A stretch of DNA of 64,000 nt from Gossypium raimondii (GCF_025698545.1 NC_068573.1:6329001-6393000); one strand, 5' to 3'; shown: positions 22,660 to 35,135, counted from the first letter of the stretch. Translations and numbers: made by a program. Notes: generated from the letters alone by a model not told the origin.

Positions 22660-23690
22660 TGGGGCATGTGGTGATCCTGCTACACCTAAATCAACAAGAA
22701 AAGGATATACGACGTCTTGGGGTATCGACAAAGTACTGTAGATCCCCTAAACACATGTTAAATTCAAAATGGTTCTTAGTTTGCACGGAGAAGTTCAAGA
22801 TGCGATATCCAATGCACCTAGTCTTCATATAACTTGTACCGAGTTTGTTTATTCTTGTAAATACTTCATTCTTTGCTATTCTTGAATAGTTTTTCTTTTC
22901 AAGACACTTGCTATCAATAAATTCATTTTCCATTATTCGAGTTATGACCTGAATTAATTCATCTCTTACTCAGTTTTTTTTATCTTTGTGAAAACATGTC
23001 GCATTAGAATAATGATTGATGAACTAATAAACTTTCACAAAAGGAGTTTTGCATATTACTCTGGGAATTTCTAAATAATTTAGTAACCTGAAACAGGACT
23101 ATTGTTTAGAACGCACCAAGTTTAAAATTTTAAGAGCCTAAGAAGGAAAAAGTCTAAATTAAGACTGCTTTTACAGATTTGGTTGTCTAAATATCAAATG
23201 AGATGGCAAGAAGTCTTGATTGAGTAGGAAGAAGTCCCCTATGGAAAGAAAACTCTTTATTTGGGCATGAGCATTTGGTAGGACACCCTGGGAATGGTGT
23301 AAAGGAGTTTCATGATCTGCATCCTTGAATTACGATAGGAGAGGATTAAGAAGATTCAAATTTTCCAACCCTTGGGTCACAGTGGAAAAAAGATGGTACA
23401 AATTCTGCGTCCTAGTGGATTGAGCTTTGAAGTTCACAATGGGGGTCAATTTGATTAAGTGTTTCTTTGGAGATGTCAGCCAAGTAGAAGGCGTCAGTGA
23501 TAAAACCTTAATAAACTTTAAGAAATGATAAATTGAATGATAAATCTCAAAAAATGACATTCTGCATTCATTCAAATGTCATTCATACATGTCTAGTTAG
23601 GAGCATTGAATTCATTTTGATCATAACATCCTAATCACTAAGCATAATTAAGTTCATAGAATAGATTAAAAGGTCATGTTCCCTAGAGAA
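22660..23690 (+). other. non-coding 3' region of the Ogre-like element
   Basis: No sustained frame. This is the long untranslated stretch typical of Ogre/Tat elements between pol and the 3' LTR. Confidence 0.6.
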
Positions 23691-23694
23691 CAGA

Positions 23695-24515
23695 TCGGTA
23701 GTCGATAATCCTATCTCCCTGAAGTTGCAATGGAGCGAATTAAAACCTTGGAATCTTATCTCTCTGAAGTTGCAGAGAGTAGATCGCATCTAGTCTTATC
23801 TCCCGAAAGTTGTAGTGGAGCAAACTAAGTAAGCAAGTCTTATCCTCCTGAAGTTGCAGTAAGGCAGACTGAAGATGGCAAGTCTTATCTTCCTGAAGTT
23901 GCATTGGAGCAGATTAAATCCGATAATCCTATCTCCTTAAAGTTGCAGTGGAGCGGATTAAAACCTTGGATCTTATCTCTCTGAAGTTGCAGAGAGCAGA
24001 TTGCATCTAGTCTTATCTCCCGGAAGTTGCAGTGGAGCAGACAAAGTAAGCAAGTCTTATCCTCTTGAAGTTGCAATTAGGCAGACTAAAGATGGCAAAT
24101 CTTATCTCCTTGAAGTTGCAGTAGAGCAGATTAAAACCGATAATCCTATCTCCCTGAGGTTGCAGTGGAGCGGATTAAAACCTTAGATCTTATCTCTCTG
24201 AAGTTGTAGAGAGCAGATCGCATCTAGTCTTATCTCCCTGAAGTTGCAGTGGAGCAGACTAAGTAAGCAAGTCTTATCCTCTTGAAGTTGCAGTGAGGCA
24301 GACTAAAGATGGCAAATCTTATCTCCCTGAAGTGGCAGTGGAGCAGATTAAAGCCGATAATCCTATCTCTCTAAGGTTGCAGTAGAGCGGATTAAAACCT
24401 TAGATCCTATCTCTCTGAAGTTGCAGAGAGCAGATCGCATCTAGTCTTATCTCCCTGAAGTTACAGTGGAGCAGACTAAGTAAGCAAAGCCTTATACCCC
24501 TGAAGATGCAGTAGG
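23695..24515 (+). repeat. ~44-bp tandem repeat arranged as a 217-bp higher-order unit
   Basis: The basic unit is about 44 bases around 'cttatctccctgaagttgca' followed by a variable tail. Five distinguishable units follow each other in fixed order. The same unit type ('gataatcctatctcc') recurs at 23,704, 23,922, 24,139 and 24,356, spacings of 218, 217 and 217. There are about 3.7 higher-order copies. It lies between pol and the polypurine tract. Confidence 0.9.
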
Positions 24516-24616
24516 AAGGAATGAGGCTACTTTAAAAAGAGCACCAAGGTCCAGCACGACTGGGCAAAATTGGTTATTTTTAAAGTCTTTGATTAATTCT
24601 CGTTTCACGACAACGA

Positions 24617-24631
24617 GCAAAGAGGGGCAGC
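24617..24631 (+). other. polypurine tract
   Basis: The purine-rich stretch 'gcaaagaggggcagc' directly precedes the 3' LTR start, the position that primes plus-strand DNA. It is interrupted by single pyrimidines. Confidence 0.7.
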
Positions 24632-25845
24632 TGTAATACCCAATTTTCGCCCAGCCCATTAAGGCCAAATAAAACCAAATAAGTGTCCAGTTCATTTACA
24701 AACTGTTAATCCATTGATAACCCAACTAAACCTAAAACCCAAAACGGCCCAAATTACATCAGCCCAGTAGTACCAAACCTAAGCTAATGACCCAAAACCC
24801 AAATAACCCTAACCCAACACCAAACTGCCGAAACCCTAGCAGCATGCAACCTCCAGTGCCGTAGCCAAGATCCACACGACCCGCGTCCCCGATCTTCACC
24901 TGCATAACAAGAAGCAGCAAAAAAGGAAAGAAATCAAAGATTTCAAATCAGAAGCGATTTGTTTCTTTATTTTTATTTTATTATGGCTGTAAAAAAGCCA
25001 TTGATACACTGTAATAAAGGCCAGATTCAAAAATCAATAAAAAAACAAATACTTTTACAGCAAAAAGAGCAGAATATCAAAGAGCAAAGATCAATCAAGA
25101 TTAAAAGGTTTTTTTTCGTTTTGTTATTTTCTTTCTTTTTTTGTTATTAAAATAAAATAAAACAAAATAAAAGGTAAAAAAACTTATCTTTATTTACTTC
25201 TGAAACGTCGTTGAGGCAGCCGAGGCTCGTCTCCGAGGATATACAATCGGAAGCAGAAAAGTTTCTCGAAGTTTGGGGCTTTTCCGGCCATATTTCAAAA
25301 GATTTGAACCCAAATTTGGGGCTTAAAGGGATAGAAAGGCTAATACGGAGATCGGCGGCCGGCGCGGTGGCCGGTGACCGGCCGATGACCAGGCCTTAGG
25401 CTGTTGCCCAGAGGAGAGGGGAGAGGTTGAGAGCTTCATAAATTTTAGATATTTTCTTAAATTTTATTACATGAGTTTTTGGCTAACTCATCATGAAGAG
25501 AATAAAATATTGTGCCCTAACACATTGGGTGTGATATTTTTCCTTTTTCAAAATGAGAAGGTCTTAATAAATAATTTAATTTAATTAAGGATCGCATTTT
25601 TTTTAACTCTCGACTTCAAAACATTAATTAATCAATTTGGTACCAATTTTTGGGCGTTACGAGGGTGCTAATCCTTTCTCGTACGTAACTGACTCCCGAA
25701 TTCGTTTTTCTAAAACTCGTAGACCAAAGCTATTTTTCAAGTGATCCAATCACACCTTAATAAAAGATTGGTGGCGACTCCCAATTTTTGTTTTTTAAAA
25801 AAGGACAACTAATTTTTTTTTTCAAAAATAAAATTTGTTTCGACA
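24632..25845 (+). repeat. 3' LTR of the Ogre-like element, internally deleted
   Basis: Starts TGTAATACCC and ends CGACA. It matches the 5' LTR at both ends but jumps at about 25,434 from the equivalent of 10,836 to that of 12,290, removing ~1.45 kb around a short 'gctt/tctt' similarity. A second, smaller gap removes about 50 bases near 25,345. Length 1,214 against 2,725. Confidence 0.9.
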
Positions 25846-25850
25846 ATAGA
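25846..25850. repeat. target-site duplication ATAGA (right)
   Basis: Matches 9,976-9,980 and directly follows the terminal CA of the 3' LTR. Confidence 0.9.
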
Positions 25851-27060
25851 CATTTGACTGTGTCAAAATATACAACTCACGATGTTAGAACAATGATGAT
25901 CTCAAGTCTGAGGATCATATACATAGTTATCACTTTGAATAATGTTGTGACTATTACATAATAATCCAAGAAACATACTTATAATGGGTCAATCCAATAT
26001 GTTGTTCTCTAACACATACTCATGTATTGATTTTGACATCCCTATGTCAATGACAACACTTTATCATCAATCAACTACACATTAGTCTCAATGCATTATT
26101 ATTGTCCAAACCCACAATAATACTTGACTAAGGACCTTTTAAGAATAAACATATTTTCTTAGGACTTTATTACAATTCAATTTATTTATATACACAAAAA
26201 AAAACTGAAATAATAATGGTAATGCTTTATATTAATAAACAAGGTAAAATAAGTATGTAATTACAATCATCTCATGATTGGTCTTTGGGCATACTATAAC
26301 ATGCTTGTCCAATGACCTTGTTATAAGTGTGTTACCCTCATAGCATATCCTTAATCTCTTTGGGATAAATTCGTTCTCCCAATATGATCATATTTATCTC
26401 ATTGTAATCATTACATCTTCCTTCATGAAAAGTCAATTACTATCAAATAGTAATTAAGTCATTTATCATGTAATATTAATGAGAAGATATCATTTTCCCA
26501 TTTCTTGGGCTATGAATTCCACTATTGTGAATGATACTACATATTGCAGAATTCGTATACCCATCGCACCAGCTTTCAGTTCCTTATCTATTTGAACTCA
26601 GGCTTTTACTTACATCAAATTATATTAGTCACATATATATGGTCCATCATTCACTCAGGATTAGGTATGTCACACTATAAACGTCACGAGTAAATAAATC
26701 CATAAACAGATTCAGGATCTATTATACTTTGGTCCTAGTCGATGTACTATCAGTCCAATCAATCACATCTATCTTTTGAGAGTCATCCGCTCTGATGTTC
26801 AAGACAAAGCATCTCGCCAATTGGACTTTATAGGCGACATATTAGTTTTTCAATCGGTTTGCTTATTTTTTATTAGACTAAGGGCATGTTTAGGGTCATC
26901 TACTGATACAAGCTATTTTTCTGTATTACGATTCGGTCACATAATAACACTTAATATTAGTTAAATGCTAGATAATCAATGAGCCAATATTTGCATTAAT
27001 TTTGATTTGCATGCAAAAACCATTGAGGACAATAGACAAAGGGTATTAATGTAATTAATG
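25851..27060 (-). mobile_element. probable Ty1/copia-type LTR or leader remnant
   Basis: Non-coding. The minus strand reads phrases I associate with cotton copia-type LTR/leader sequence ('gactaggaccaaagtataa', 'ggatttatttactcgtgacg', 'ggacaagcatgttatag'). The 14 bases at 9,967-9,980 are its continuation on the other side of the Ogre-like insertion. Neither terminus was located. The assignment is from memory and moderate only. Confidence 0.45.
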
Positions 27061-27099
27061 AATATGTTTATTAAATCTATTTGTTCAAAAAATACAAGT

Positions 27100-27421
27100 A
27101 TATATAAATTATTTTTTAAAAATATATTAATAACTATTATATAACTAAAAAATGAAACAATCTTAATTTTAACTACTATTTATTTTTTGCGGACATCAGT
27201 TGTGGAGAGTAACAATATAACTTACGAAAATATCAATGAGACAGCACATAAAAAAAATAACAGTGCAGTTTTCCTGTAATATTGAGTCTAGTGCTTGCAA
27301 AAGCATTACCATGAAAAACATCAACTTGCAAAACGAAAAAACTTCATCGCACTGCCTCAATGCTCATGGCTTAAGAAATGGAAGAGTCCATCCAAATGTA
27401 CCTTGTTTGGAGAGACATTGA
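27100..27421 (+). pseudogene. polygalacturonase copy B: intron piece and last exon
   Basis: The last exon (27,193-27,421) encodes 'TSVVESNNITYENINETAH', then a GH28 C-terminus ('NAHGLRNGRVHPNVPC') with an intact frame and stop. The splice acceptor is lost: copies D and E read TGCAG where this copy reads TGCGG. Before it lies a piece resembling intron 7 of copy D ('tattaataactattatata'), so the exon in between has been deleted. Everything further 5' is replaced by retroelements. Confidence 0.8.
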
Positions 27422-27584
27422 ATACGAGTAGATTACATGTTTGATTGAATACCATTGGACAAAACTAAGAGAGATGATTGTTTTTCATTGGAACTATATA
27501 TATTCACATATCATCTCCATTTTTAGCTCAGAGGAAAACTACTTGAAGGAGAAAATAATAGCGCCAAATGGGCAGAGAAAAAAT

Positions 27585-27657
27585 TGGAGATGCGGGGTAT
27601 CGATCCCCGTACCTCTCGCATGCTAAGCGAGCGCTCTACCATCTGAGCTACATCCCC
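27585..27657 (-). tRNA. tRNA-Ala (AGC), copy B
   Basis: Full 73-nt cloverleaf with discriminator A, G3:U70 identity pair, anticodon AGC, perfect anticodon stem CTCGC/GCGAG and T arm CGGGG/CCCCG with loop ATCGATA. These give both internal pol III promoter boxes. A T run follows on the minus strand (A6 on + at about 27,578-27,583). It looks functional. It lies 164 bases after polygalacturonase fragment B on the opposite strand. Confidence 0.95.
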
Positions 27658-29261
27658 ATGCCTTCACTTCAAAACAGAATTGTATTTTATTGTTTGTCAA
27701 AGTATGGGACTACCCAATCTTAATTTTTATATGCAAATCCATGAGCTTGTTCACAAATTTGTCAATTTATTTGTAATTTTATTTATAGCTATAATTTAAA
27801 ATATTAAAAATATATATATATTTAAACTTGATTTGTATTAAAGTTATAAAAAAATTTGATCCCCTACCTATCATATGTATTACTAGTTTATAATGTCTAA
27901 TGTGGTAGACATGAATTTTTGTGTTTAATTTTTTATTAATTTTTTAAAATAAAATAATTTTATTTACTATAATTAGTTTGTCGTGTTATTTGACCCTTTG
28001 AACATAATTAAAAAAATACTAACATATTTAACAATTCAAATATTATAATAAAAAATTAAATAAATAATTATAATAACTTTTTCATATTCAATATAAAATA
28101 TAGTTTTACTTCAATTAATTAAATTAAACAATATTTTTGAAATCACAACTAATAACATAATTAATATATATAAATTATTTGATTATTCAGAAATAGTGCT
28201 AATAAAAAATTATAATTGTTATTAAAGCATTTTTACAAACTATAAAAATTTGATAGATTGTAAAAACCCTTCACCATTCAAAAATTTTCTCTTATTAATA
28301 TAGTTAATAAATTGGTCATCAAATAGCTCATAGATAATATAATTAATATAAATATAATAGATTAGATTAGATTAAATAAACTTACTATTATAAAAAATGA
28401 TTTTAACATTATTAATTATTATCATATTTAAAATAAAATCATATTTTTGTATAAAAATAATATTTATTAATTAAAATACTTGGATTTTTATTATTTTAAT
28501 TTATCCAATTATATTATGTTATTTTTTAAAGTAGGATTTTAAAAGATGTAACAAAATTAATTAATTTCAAATTAATACACTATTCTATTAATTAATATTA
28601 ATGTTATCATTATTATATAATAATACTAATTAATTATTGTTCTAATGTCAATTTAGTAATATGATTAACAATAAAGGGTATTATTGTTAGTTTAAAAGTT
28701 TTTCAGATTCATGCTTTTATATATATATTATATATTATAAACAATTATAAACCATATTTTATTATGGACACTCATAACTTCTAAAGAAATAACCTCCAAT
28801 GAAGTAATCTTTTTAATATAGAAATTCTATCCCATACGTATAATTATGGAAACCACGTATTTAGAATATATATATATATATGTGCATTTAAAATAACATA
28901 CATTAAATAATTAAACATAATAGTTGAAACTAATAAAAAAATTAGGTTAAATGGTGAGTAAAAGAATATTTAAATAGGTAAATAAATCAAATTAGGAATA
29001 TTAAATGCACTTCAATTGTTTATTATAGTATTGTTATTTTTCTCGAGTTGGTATTGAGATGGTACTGTCATTCCATATCGATTTTTGGGTTAATCGATTC
29101 AACCCCATCTTCGGACCTGTATCTTGGTTGGTTCTTGGTTTGATTGGTTAGTCCAATCCGACTTTGAAAACTCTAGTGTTGACCTATGAAAGAACTTTTT
29201 TGATTCCATTAAGGCAAACAAGTAGACAATGAAGTTTGAAAACAAAAAAATTAATCTCTAG
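27658..29261. other. AT-rich spacer of the duplicated unit
   Basis: No gene. Stretches match the spacers after tRNA copy C (32,500-32,590, 'gtaattttatttat.g.tataatttaaaat') and before copy D (33,900-34,330), showing they descend from one repeated unit. Confidence 0.6.
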
Positions 29262-29269
29262 CTTCTTTA

Positions 29270-29744
29270 TAGAGGTGCTCATGGGCCGGGCGGCTCGGCC
29301 CGGCCTGACGGCCCGCCCGAAATATGGGAGGGTTTGGGTAAAAATATAGGCCCGAAATATGGGCTTGGGCAAAAAAACGAGGCCCGATTAAAAAACGGGC
29401 TGGGCCTAGGGCACAACTTTTTTGGCCCGAGCCCGGCCCGAATATAATAAATATTTTTATTATTTTTTATTTTTTTAATTTTAAAATACTTGTATTAATT
29501 TTTTTAAATTTTAAAATAATTTTAAAATACTTTTTAAATTTTTATTTTAATTTTTAAAATAAATTTTTGGTATTTATTTAAAAAGCGGGCGGGCGGGCCC
29601 GGGCTTATGAATTTTTTCGGCCGGCACTGGGAAAATTCTAGGCCCATATTTGCGGGCCGGGCCGGGCCCGGGCCTAGGACCCGGGCCAAAATTTTTTATG
29701 GGCCCGGCTCGAACCCGGCCCGGCCCGGCCCATGAGCACCTCTA
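29270..29744. mobile_element. hAT-type MITE with GC-rich ends
   Basis: Imperfect terminal inverted repeats start TAGAGGTGCTCATGGGCCGG and end CCGGCCCATGAGCACCTCTA. They are flanked by a perfect 8-base duplication CTTCTTTA (29,262-29,269 and 29,745-29,752), the hAT signature. The ends are strongly GC-rich (GGCCCG repeats) and the centre is A/T. At 475 bases with no ORF it is non-autonomous. Confidence 0.9.
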
Positions 29745-29752
29745 CTTCTTTA

Positions 29753-30700
29753 CCTCAAGAGGCAAATTTCAAGTATTGCTAGTCATGGCAGACTTTATAA
29801 AAAAAGAAAAAAGGAAATATTATATAAAAATAAATAAAGAGAGAAATAGTGTAATAGAAAAAAAAAAAAAGGAGAAGAATTTAAAATTTTTTTAAAAGTT
29901 TATAATGACGTGGTGGTCTATTATTAACTAGAATTTTTTAATTGATATAATATTTTGGTGTAAAATGGATATGAGATGAATAATTTAAGTACCATTCGTG
30001 GCTCCAAAAAAATTTAGATGTCAAAATAGAAAAATATATAATTTAGGTACTAATTTGTTAGTTAAATTTTTTAAGGTTTGACTAATGGAGATGCAAATTT
30101 GATAAATTCAAGTATTTAAAAATAACTTAAAAATAGCGTATAAATAAATAAAGTAAAAACAGGTTAAAGTTTTCTCCAACCTATTTCTTTTTAGGGTAAA
30201 TTGTAAAAATAGCTATCTAATTATTAACGTGTTTCTGTTTTGATTATTTAGGTTTAAAATTGTTTATTTTAGTTATTAACGTTTTGAATTTAATATTTTG
30301 GTCATTCCTACGTGAAATCATTAATGATGATCTTTTTATTGGCATAATAATAAATTTAACCCTCCAATATTTACTGATTTTATTAACTTAATCTTAATTT
30401 TAAAAATTCACAAAATTTATCCCTCAACTTTACACATTCAATTTAGTTTTACTTATTAAAAACCTCAAAATTAGAAATTAAAACAGACACACACTACAAA
30501 ATTCATCCGTCAAAGGCTACCATTAATGTTTTAATGGAGGAATGACTAAAATATTAAATTTTGATAATGATAATGACTAAAACAAAAATTTTAAAATTTG
30601 AATGATCAAAACAATTGGGTGACTATTTTTATAATTTATTTTTTAATTACTGAATAGTAGGCTTGCATGATGGGCTTGAATTCATCATTTAAACTAATTT
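29753..30700. other. spacer upstream of polygalacturonase fragment C
   Basis: No gene. From about 29,880 it aligns with 34,380-34,890 upstream of copy D, e.g. 'aaaagtttata.tgacgtggt' and 'agggtaaattgtaaaa'. Confidence 0.6.
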
Positions 30701-30744
30701 AATTTCTTGATAAATTGTGTTATTATATTTCATCGACTATGCTT

Positions 30745-31009
30745 CCAACTCATGATTCCTACTTTTACTACACTTCTTCGATTACATATTTATATAGCTA
30801 TTATAGTTATAGTAGGAAAAGGAACACAAACTCACGTCAATATTAACACAAAAACCAACTCCTTTTCATTGTTGGATTATGAAAACAATTTACTATATAT
30901 ATATATGTATGCATGCAAGCATGCATGTATGTATCTTCCATTCCACATACGCATCAAATTAAGAAATCATCCGTACTATGGCAACTTTGAAAATCTTCTT
31001 CTTTGTCCT
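30745..31009 (+). pseudogene. polygalacturonase copy C: promoter and first codons only
   Basis: Nearly identical to 34,900-35,166: the promoter region, the ATG (30,978) and the first ~10 codons 'MATLKIFFFVL'. Identity stops abruptly at about 31,009, inside the signal peptide. What follows is unrelated to polygalacturonase. The near-identity to copy D shows a recent duplication. Confidence 0.85.
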
Positions 31010-32225
31010 AGGAAGTCACTCTCTAGCTATTTATAGCCCTTCATGTGTGATTTCTCACCGTATATCAACCATTCATCCTTAATCTTTTTGTCCCCCACTA
31101 AGGAACCGTATTTGAAGCTCAACTATGCTCAAACTAGCCTCTATATTTCTCAAATTTTCTAGTAGAGACCGTCAGCTTACGGTCTCTTTTAATTTAACCC
31201 CTAAAGGTTTGAAATTTTCAAATTTTGAGGGAAACCGGGTGTGCCAACTCAAATCTCTCTAATGGGTTTCACCACTCAGATCTCTTAAATGGGTTGGCTG
31301 TTACAGTCATGGTGATCGGTATTTGGCCCTTAGTCGAATCATTTTCTACAGCCATGGGGTTTGAGGGTCTTGATATTATGAAGGATTGAATGGTTTGTTG
31401 ATGGGGGTTAAGAGTTGATGGTCACGAGCACTAGCTTTCCTGGCTTGGGGGAGTATTTAAGTAAGCTATCCCACTAATGCAATTCGATGCTTCCTGCGTC
31501 GAAGGTCAATCAGTCGTCCCTCAAAGCCCCTTCTCGAGACACTCTTTCTTAGTCCCTTTGCCTTCTCCTTTTCGATGCCATCTCTTATTTCCCCTTAGAT
31601 GTCACTTCCTCTATCAAATCAAAGAGCGGCTATTCACCATCAGGAAAGACAGTAAGCCAAGGAAAGAGATTTATTTGCAAAATATCATAAATTCTCAAAA
31701 CATGATCTCCTTTAACGTGAAAAAGAAACCCTCGGTGGAAATAAAATCGATAAAAATCCAAGTTGAACACATCCAACTCAAATAGAAAACAACTAATAAA
31801 AGCTCTTGTAAGACAAATAAATGAAGCAAGAGATGAACCATAGTGCAAGCAAAGGGAAATTGAGCAAATTTATAGAGATATTCAGAAATTTGAGAAAGGA
31901 TTTTTTTTTAATTTATCATTTATATATATATTTAGATTTTTAAAATTTTTAAAAAAAATTAAATTATGATATTTAAATTTTTTATTGATTTTTAATATAT
32001 TTTTTAAATTATGACATCATGATGATGTCATTAATGACATGTGTTGTGTTGTCTGGAATTGCCATTTGTCCCAGACTTAACGGTGTTAAAAAAAAATATC
32101 AAACTAGGGAACAAAAAAAAATTCAAGTACCTGTCTAAAACAAAAGAAAAATTTTAAATATTAATCTAAGAAAAATAGAGGAATTCAAATACCAGTTTTA
32201 TATTTAACCCAATTTTTTTTCATCT
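31010..32225. other. unassigned sequence replacing the body of polygalacturonase C
   Basis: 31,010-31,480 is of mixed composition ('gaccgtcagcttacggtctc' is a short palindrome) and has no frame I trust. 31,480-32,225 is AT-rich. From about 32,225 ('ctattatggctga') homology to the unit resumes (compare 37,566). I could not identify what replaced the gene body. Confidence 0.4.
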
Positions 32226-32318
32226 ATTATGGCTGAAAAACGAAAATTAATTTTTCTAAGCACAAGCTTTAACAGAAAATATTCCAATGGGTGAGGAAAA
32301 CTAAATAATAACGCAAAA

Positions 32319-32390
32319 TGGAGATGCGGGGTATCGATCCCCGTACCTCTCGCATGCTAGCGAGCGCTCTACCATCTGAGCTACATCCCC
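32319..32390 (-). tRNA. tRNA-Ala copy C with 6-nt anticodon loop (pseudo-tRNA or sequence error)
   Basis: Identical to copies B and D except for one missing base: + strand 'gctagcgag' in place of 'gctaagcgag'. The anticodon loop becomes TAGCAT (6 nt), losing one of U32/U33. A six-base loop would not present AGC normally. Length 72. Confidence 0.85.
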
Positions 32391-34870
32391 ATACCTCTAT
32401 TTGCGAGACAGAACTGTAAATTATTAGTTATAATGTAATAAAATTAACATGGAAACATGCAGCGCAGTATCAAGTTTACAAAATCACATCTTATTTGTTC
32501 AGAAATTTGTCAATTTATTTGTAATTTTATTTATGGTTATAATTTAAAATTTTAAAAATATATATCTAAATTTGATTGGTATTAAAGATCTGTTATATAA
32601 TTATAATAAAATATATAATAACTCGATCGAGATCCAACCCAAAATACTTATTTATCCAATCCAAAAAATTCATGGTTATAACACCAAACAATGCATTTGA
32701 GAGGTGGGGACGGTACTAAAATAGTTTGAATAGATAAATGTTGTGTTCAGTTAATTAAAAGGGCCAATGTAGGATGCATAAATATTTTTCTTCCATGCTG
32801 CATTAAGTTGAAAAGATGTTTTAGAGATACTTGTAGGCTAGGCATTTCCTTCTGCGATGAATTTAAAACACACTGTTTATAAACATAGTTTGAAATGGAA
32901 CTATTCTTCCTAGAGTAGCTTTGCTGAAACACTAAGCTTATTGCATCCCATCTTAGACACTTCTTTCCCTTTTCTTTTTACTTGGTTTTTCTTGTTTGTA
33001 ATGTCAAATCTATTGAAATGCTGGGATTGATATGTCATTATGCAAAGGACTGCGAGGCTTTCATTTGGAAGCCAAGTCACCCTAAATAGACTGTCAAATT
33101 TTAATCAAATGTTCTAACTGCTATGCTATTTTTTAAGGCACCATTTGGACGAAGAAATAGTAAAGTGGTACATGAGCCTGCATTAAAATGCCTGTAAATC
33201 ACAAGGCAATGCTATTGGTTGATAAGTCATTCATTTGCACATACAAGAGCCAAGACCAAGAGGAATATTTTCTGCTTAGGGGCAGAAATAGAACATTAAT
33301 AACACCTAATTTCACAGTTTCTTTGTTTGTCAGTGAAATGAGGCTACTGAATGGCAAAATTAATCAAGTACAAGCTCTCTCTTGGAGCCTTTATACATGA
33401 TGAACTCTAAATCTGATAAGTCATTTTGGTTTTTTCCCCTAAGAGACCAAAATCACAAGACAAAAGGATTTGGTGGATTGCATCAGTACCTGATGCTGCT
33501 TCTGCCTAACTGTCGCATTTTCTAATGAAGTGGGGTAAGGTAATGCATGTAAAGAGGTACAGTGGAAACGTACTGCAGCCATAGGTATGCATCTTTCTGC
33601 CTTCTGTTCAATCATATTATCTGATAAAAAAAATGGGATATATAAGCTTGTTATCAGTATCAATCATTTTAAGCTTGTGTTATTCTCCATGATCATCTTT
33701 CCTTTTATCTAATACATAAATGTTGTAGTTGTTTAATTTGCCACTGGTCTTGAATTAAATTTCACAATCAACCATTTTCTTTTACTTCTGTCAAATTTTT
33801 TCTACAAAGAACCATTACTTTGATAGTTCATTACTTTTGATATAAGATTATTAAAATCAAATAAGACTTAAACTATCGAATATAAAATTAAACCAATTTG
33901 ATTAGATGCAATTAATATTCATACACATCAATATTTAATTTAATTATTTTTTTGAATTTTTACGTATAAATTAAGAATAAACATTATTGATTATATTACC
34001 AATATATTAGTATTATCTTTATATATATATAATGTTAATCTCACATATTTAAATTTTTATTAATTATAAAAATTGATTTTAAAATTATTAATTATTATCG
34101 TATAAAATAAAAATTATATTTATTAATTAAAATAATTTGATTTTTTTATTTTTAATTTATCTAATTATGTTCAATTATATTATGTTATTTTTAAAGTGGA
34201 ATTTTAAAAGATATAACCAAATGAATTAATTTAAAATTAGTACACTATCCTATTAATTAATATTACTTTTATTATTATCATATTATAATAATAAAAATTA
34301 TTATTCTAATGTCAATTTAGAAGAAAAAAATATAATAAAAAATAAATGAAAAGAGAAATAGCGTGATAGAAAAAAATAAAAGAATTTAGAAAATGTTTTT
34401 AAAAGTTTATAGTGACGTGGTACTCTATTATTTGAATTTCCTTTTAGTTTAGATAATAAATTTAAATTTTTTGATAGTTTCAAGTATTAAAATAATAACT
34501 TAAAAAAGTATAAATAAAATAAAGTAAAAACAGATTTAAGTTTTGTGGAACTATTTTTTAGGGTAAATTGTAAAAAGAATTATCTAATTATTAATATATT
34601 TCAGTTTTAATTATCAGAGTTTGGAATTTTTATTTTAACCACTAAGGTCAAAATATCTAAATTTCAATTCACAAAAGAAAAACATTTGGAACATAAAATT
34701 AGGTAAACTTAAAAGAAAAAAAAATCAAACTGGAACATATAATAACAAAGATGTAAATTTTGTTTCCAGCAATAGCCAAAATGTTGAATTAAGCTGATCA
34801 TAATCATGTCAATGAATTCATTTTACATACTTGTAGTAAATTTAAAGAGAAGACCACAAAATAATTAGTG
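32391..34870. other. spacer between tRNA C and polygalacturonase D
   Basis: 32,500-32,590 and 33,900-34,660 match the spacer of unit B. 32,690-33,690 is unique, less AT-rich and has no recognisable frame, so it may be a separate insertion or gene-derived non-coding sequence. No gene called. Confidence 0.5.
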
Positions 34871-35135
34871 AATAGTGGGCTTTAACCATCATCCACTATG
34901 CTTCCAACTCATGATTCCTACTTTTACTACACTTCTTCGATTACATATTTATATAGCTATTATAGTTATAGTAGGAAAAGGACACAAACTCACGTCAATA
35001 TTAACACAAAAACCAACTCCTTTTCATTGTTGGATTATGAAAACAATTTACTATATATATATATGTATGCATGCAAGCATGCATGAATGTATCTTCCATT
35101 CCACATACGCATCAAATTAAGAAATCATCCGTACT

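Larger units (their letters stand above)
9981..25845 (+). mobile_element. Tat/Ogre-like LTR retrotransposon, 15.9 kb, decayed
   Basis: Bounded by LTRs and by ATAGA duplications. Tat/Ogre features are a very long LTR, a tRNA-Arg primer site, an extra ORF1 upstream of gag, two RNase H regions and a long non-coding 3' region. Every coding region is broken by stops, frameshifts or deletions. Over the first ~400 LTR bases I count about 17 differences between the two LTRs, nearly all transitions. This indicates an insertion of some age that is still well aligned. In cotton such elements have been named Gorge; which subgroup this is cannot be said without a search. Confidence 0.9.

Noticed and set aside
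23695..24515. Regular repeat with ~44-bp spacing resembling a CRISPR array
   Set aside because: Units are contiguous tandem copies with a five-unit order inside a plant retrotransposon. There are no unique spacers and no cas genes.
29650..29895. 81-codon ORF starting with Gly/Pro repeats
   Set aside because: Produced by the GGCCCG repeats of the MITE end; no family.
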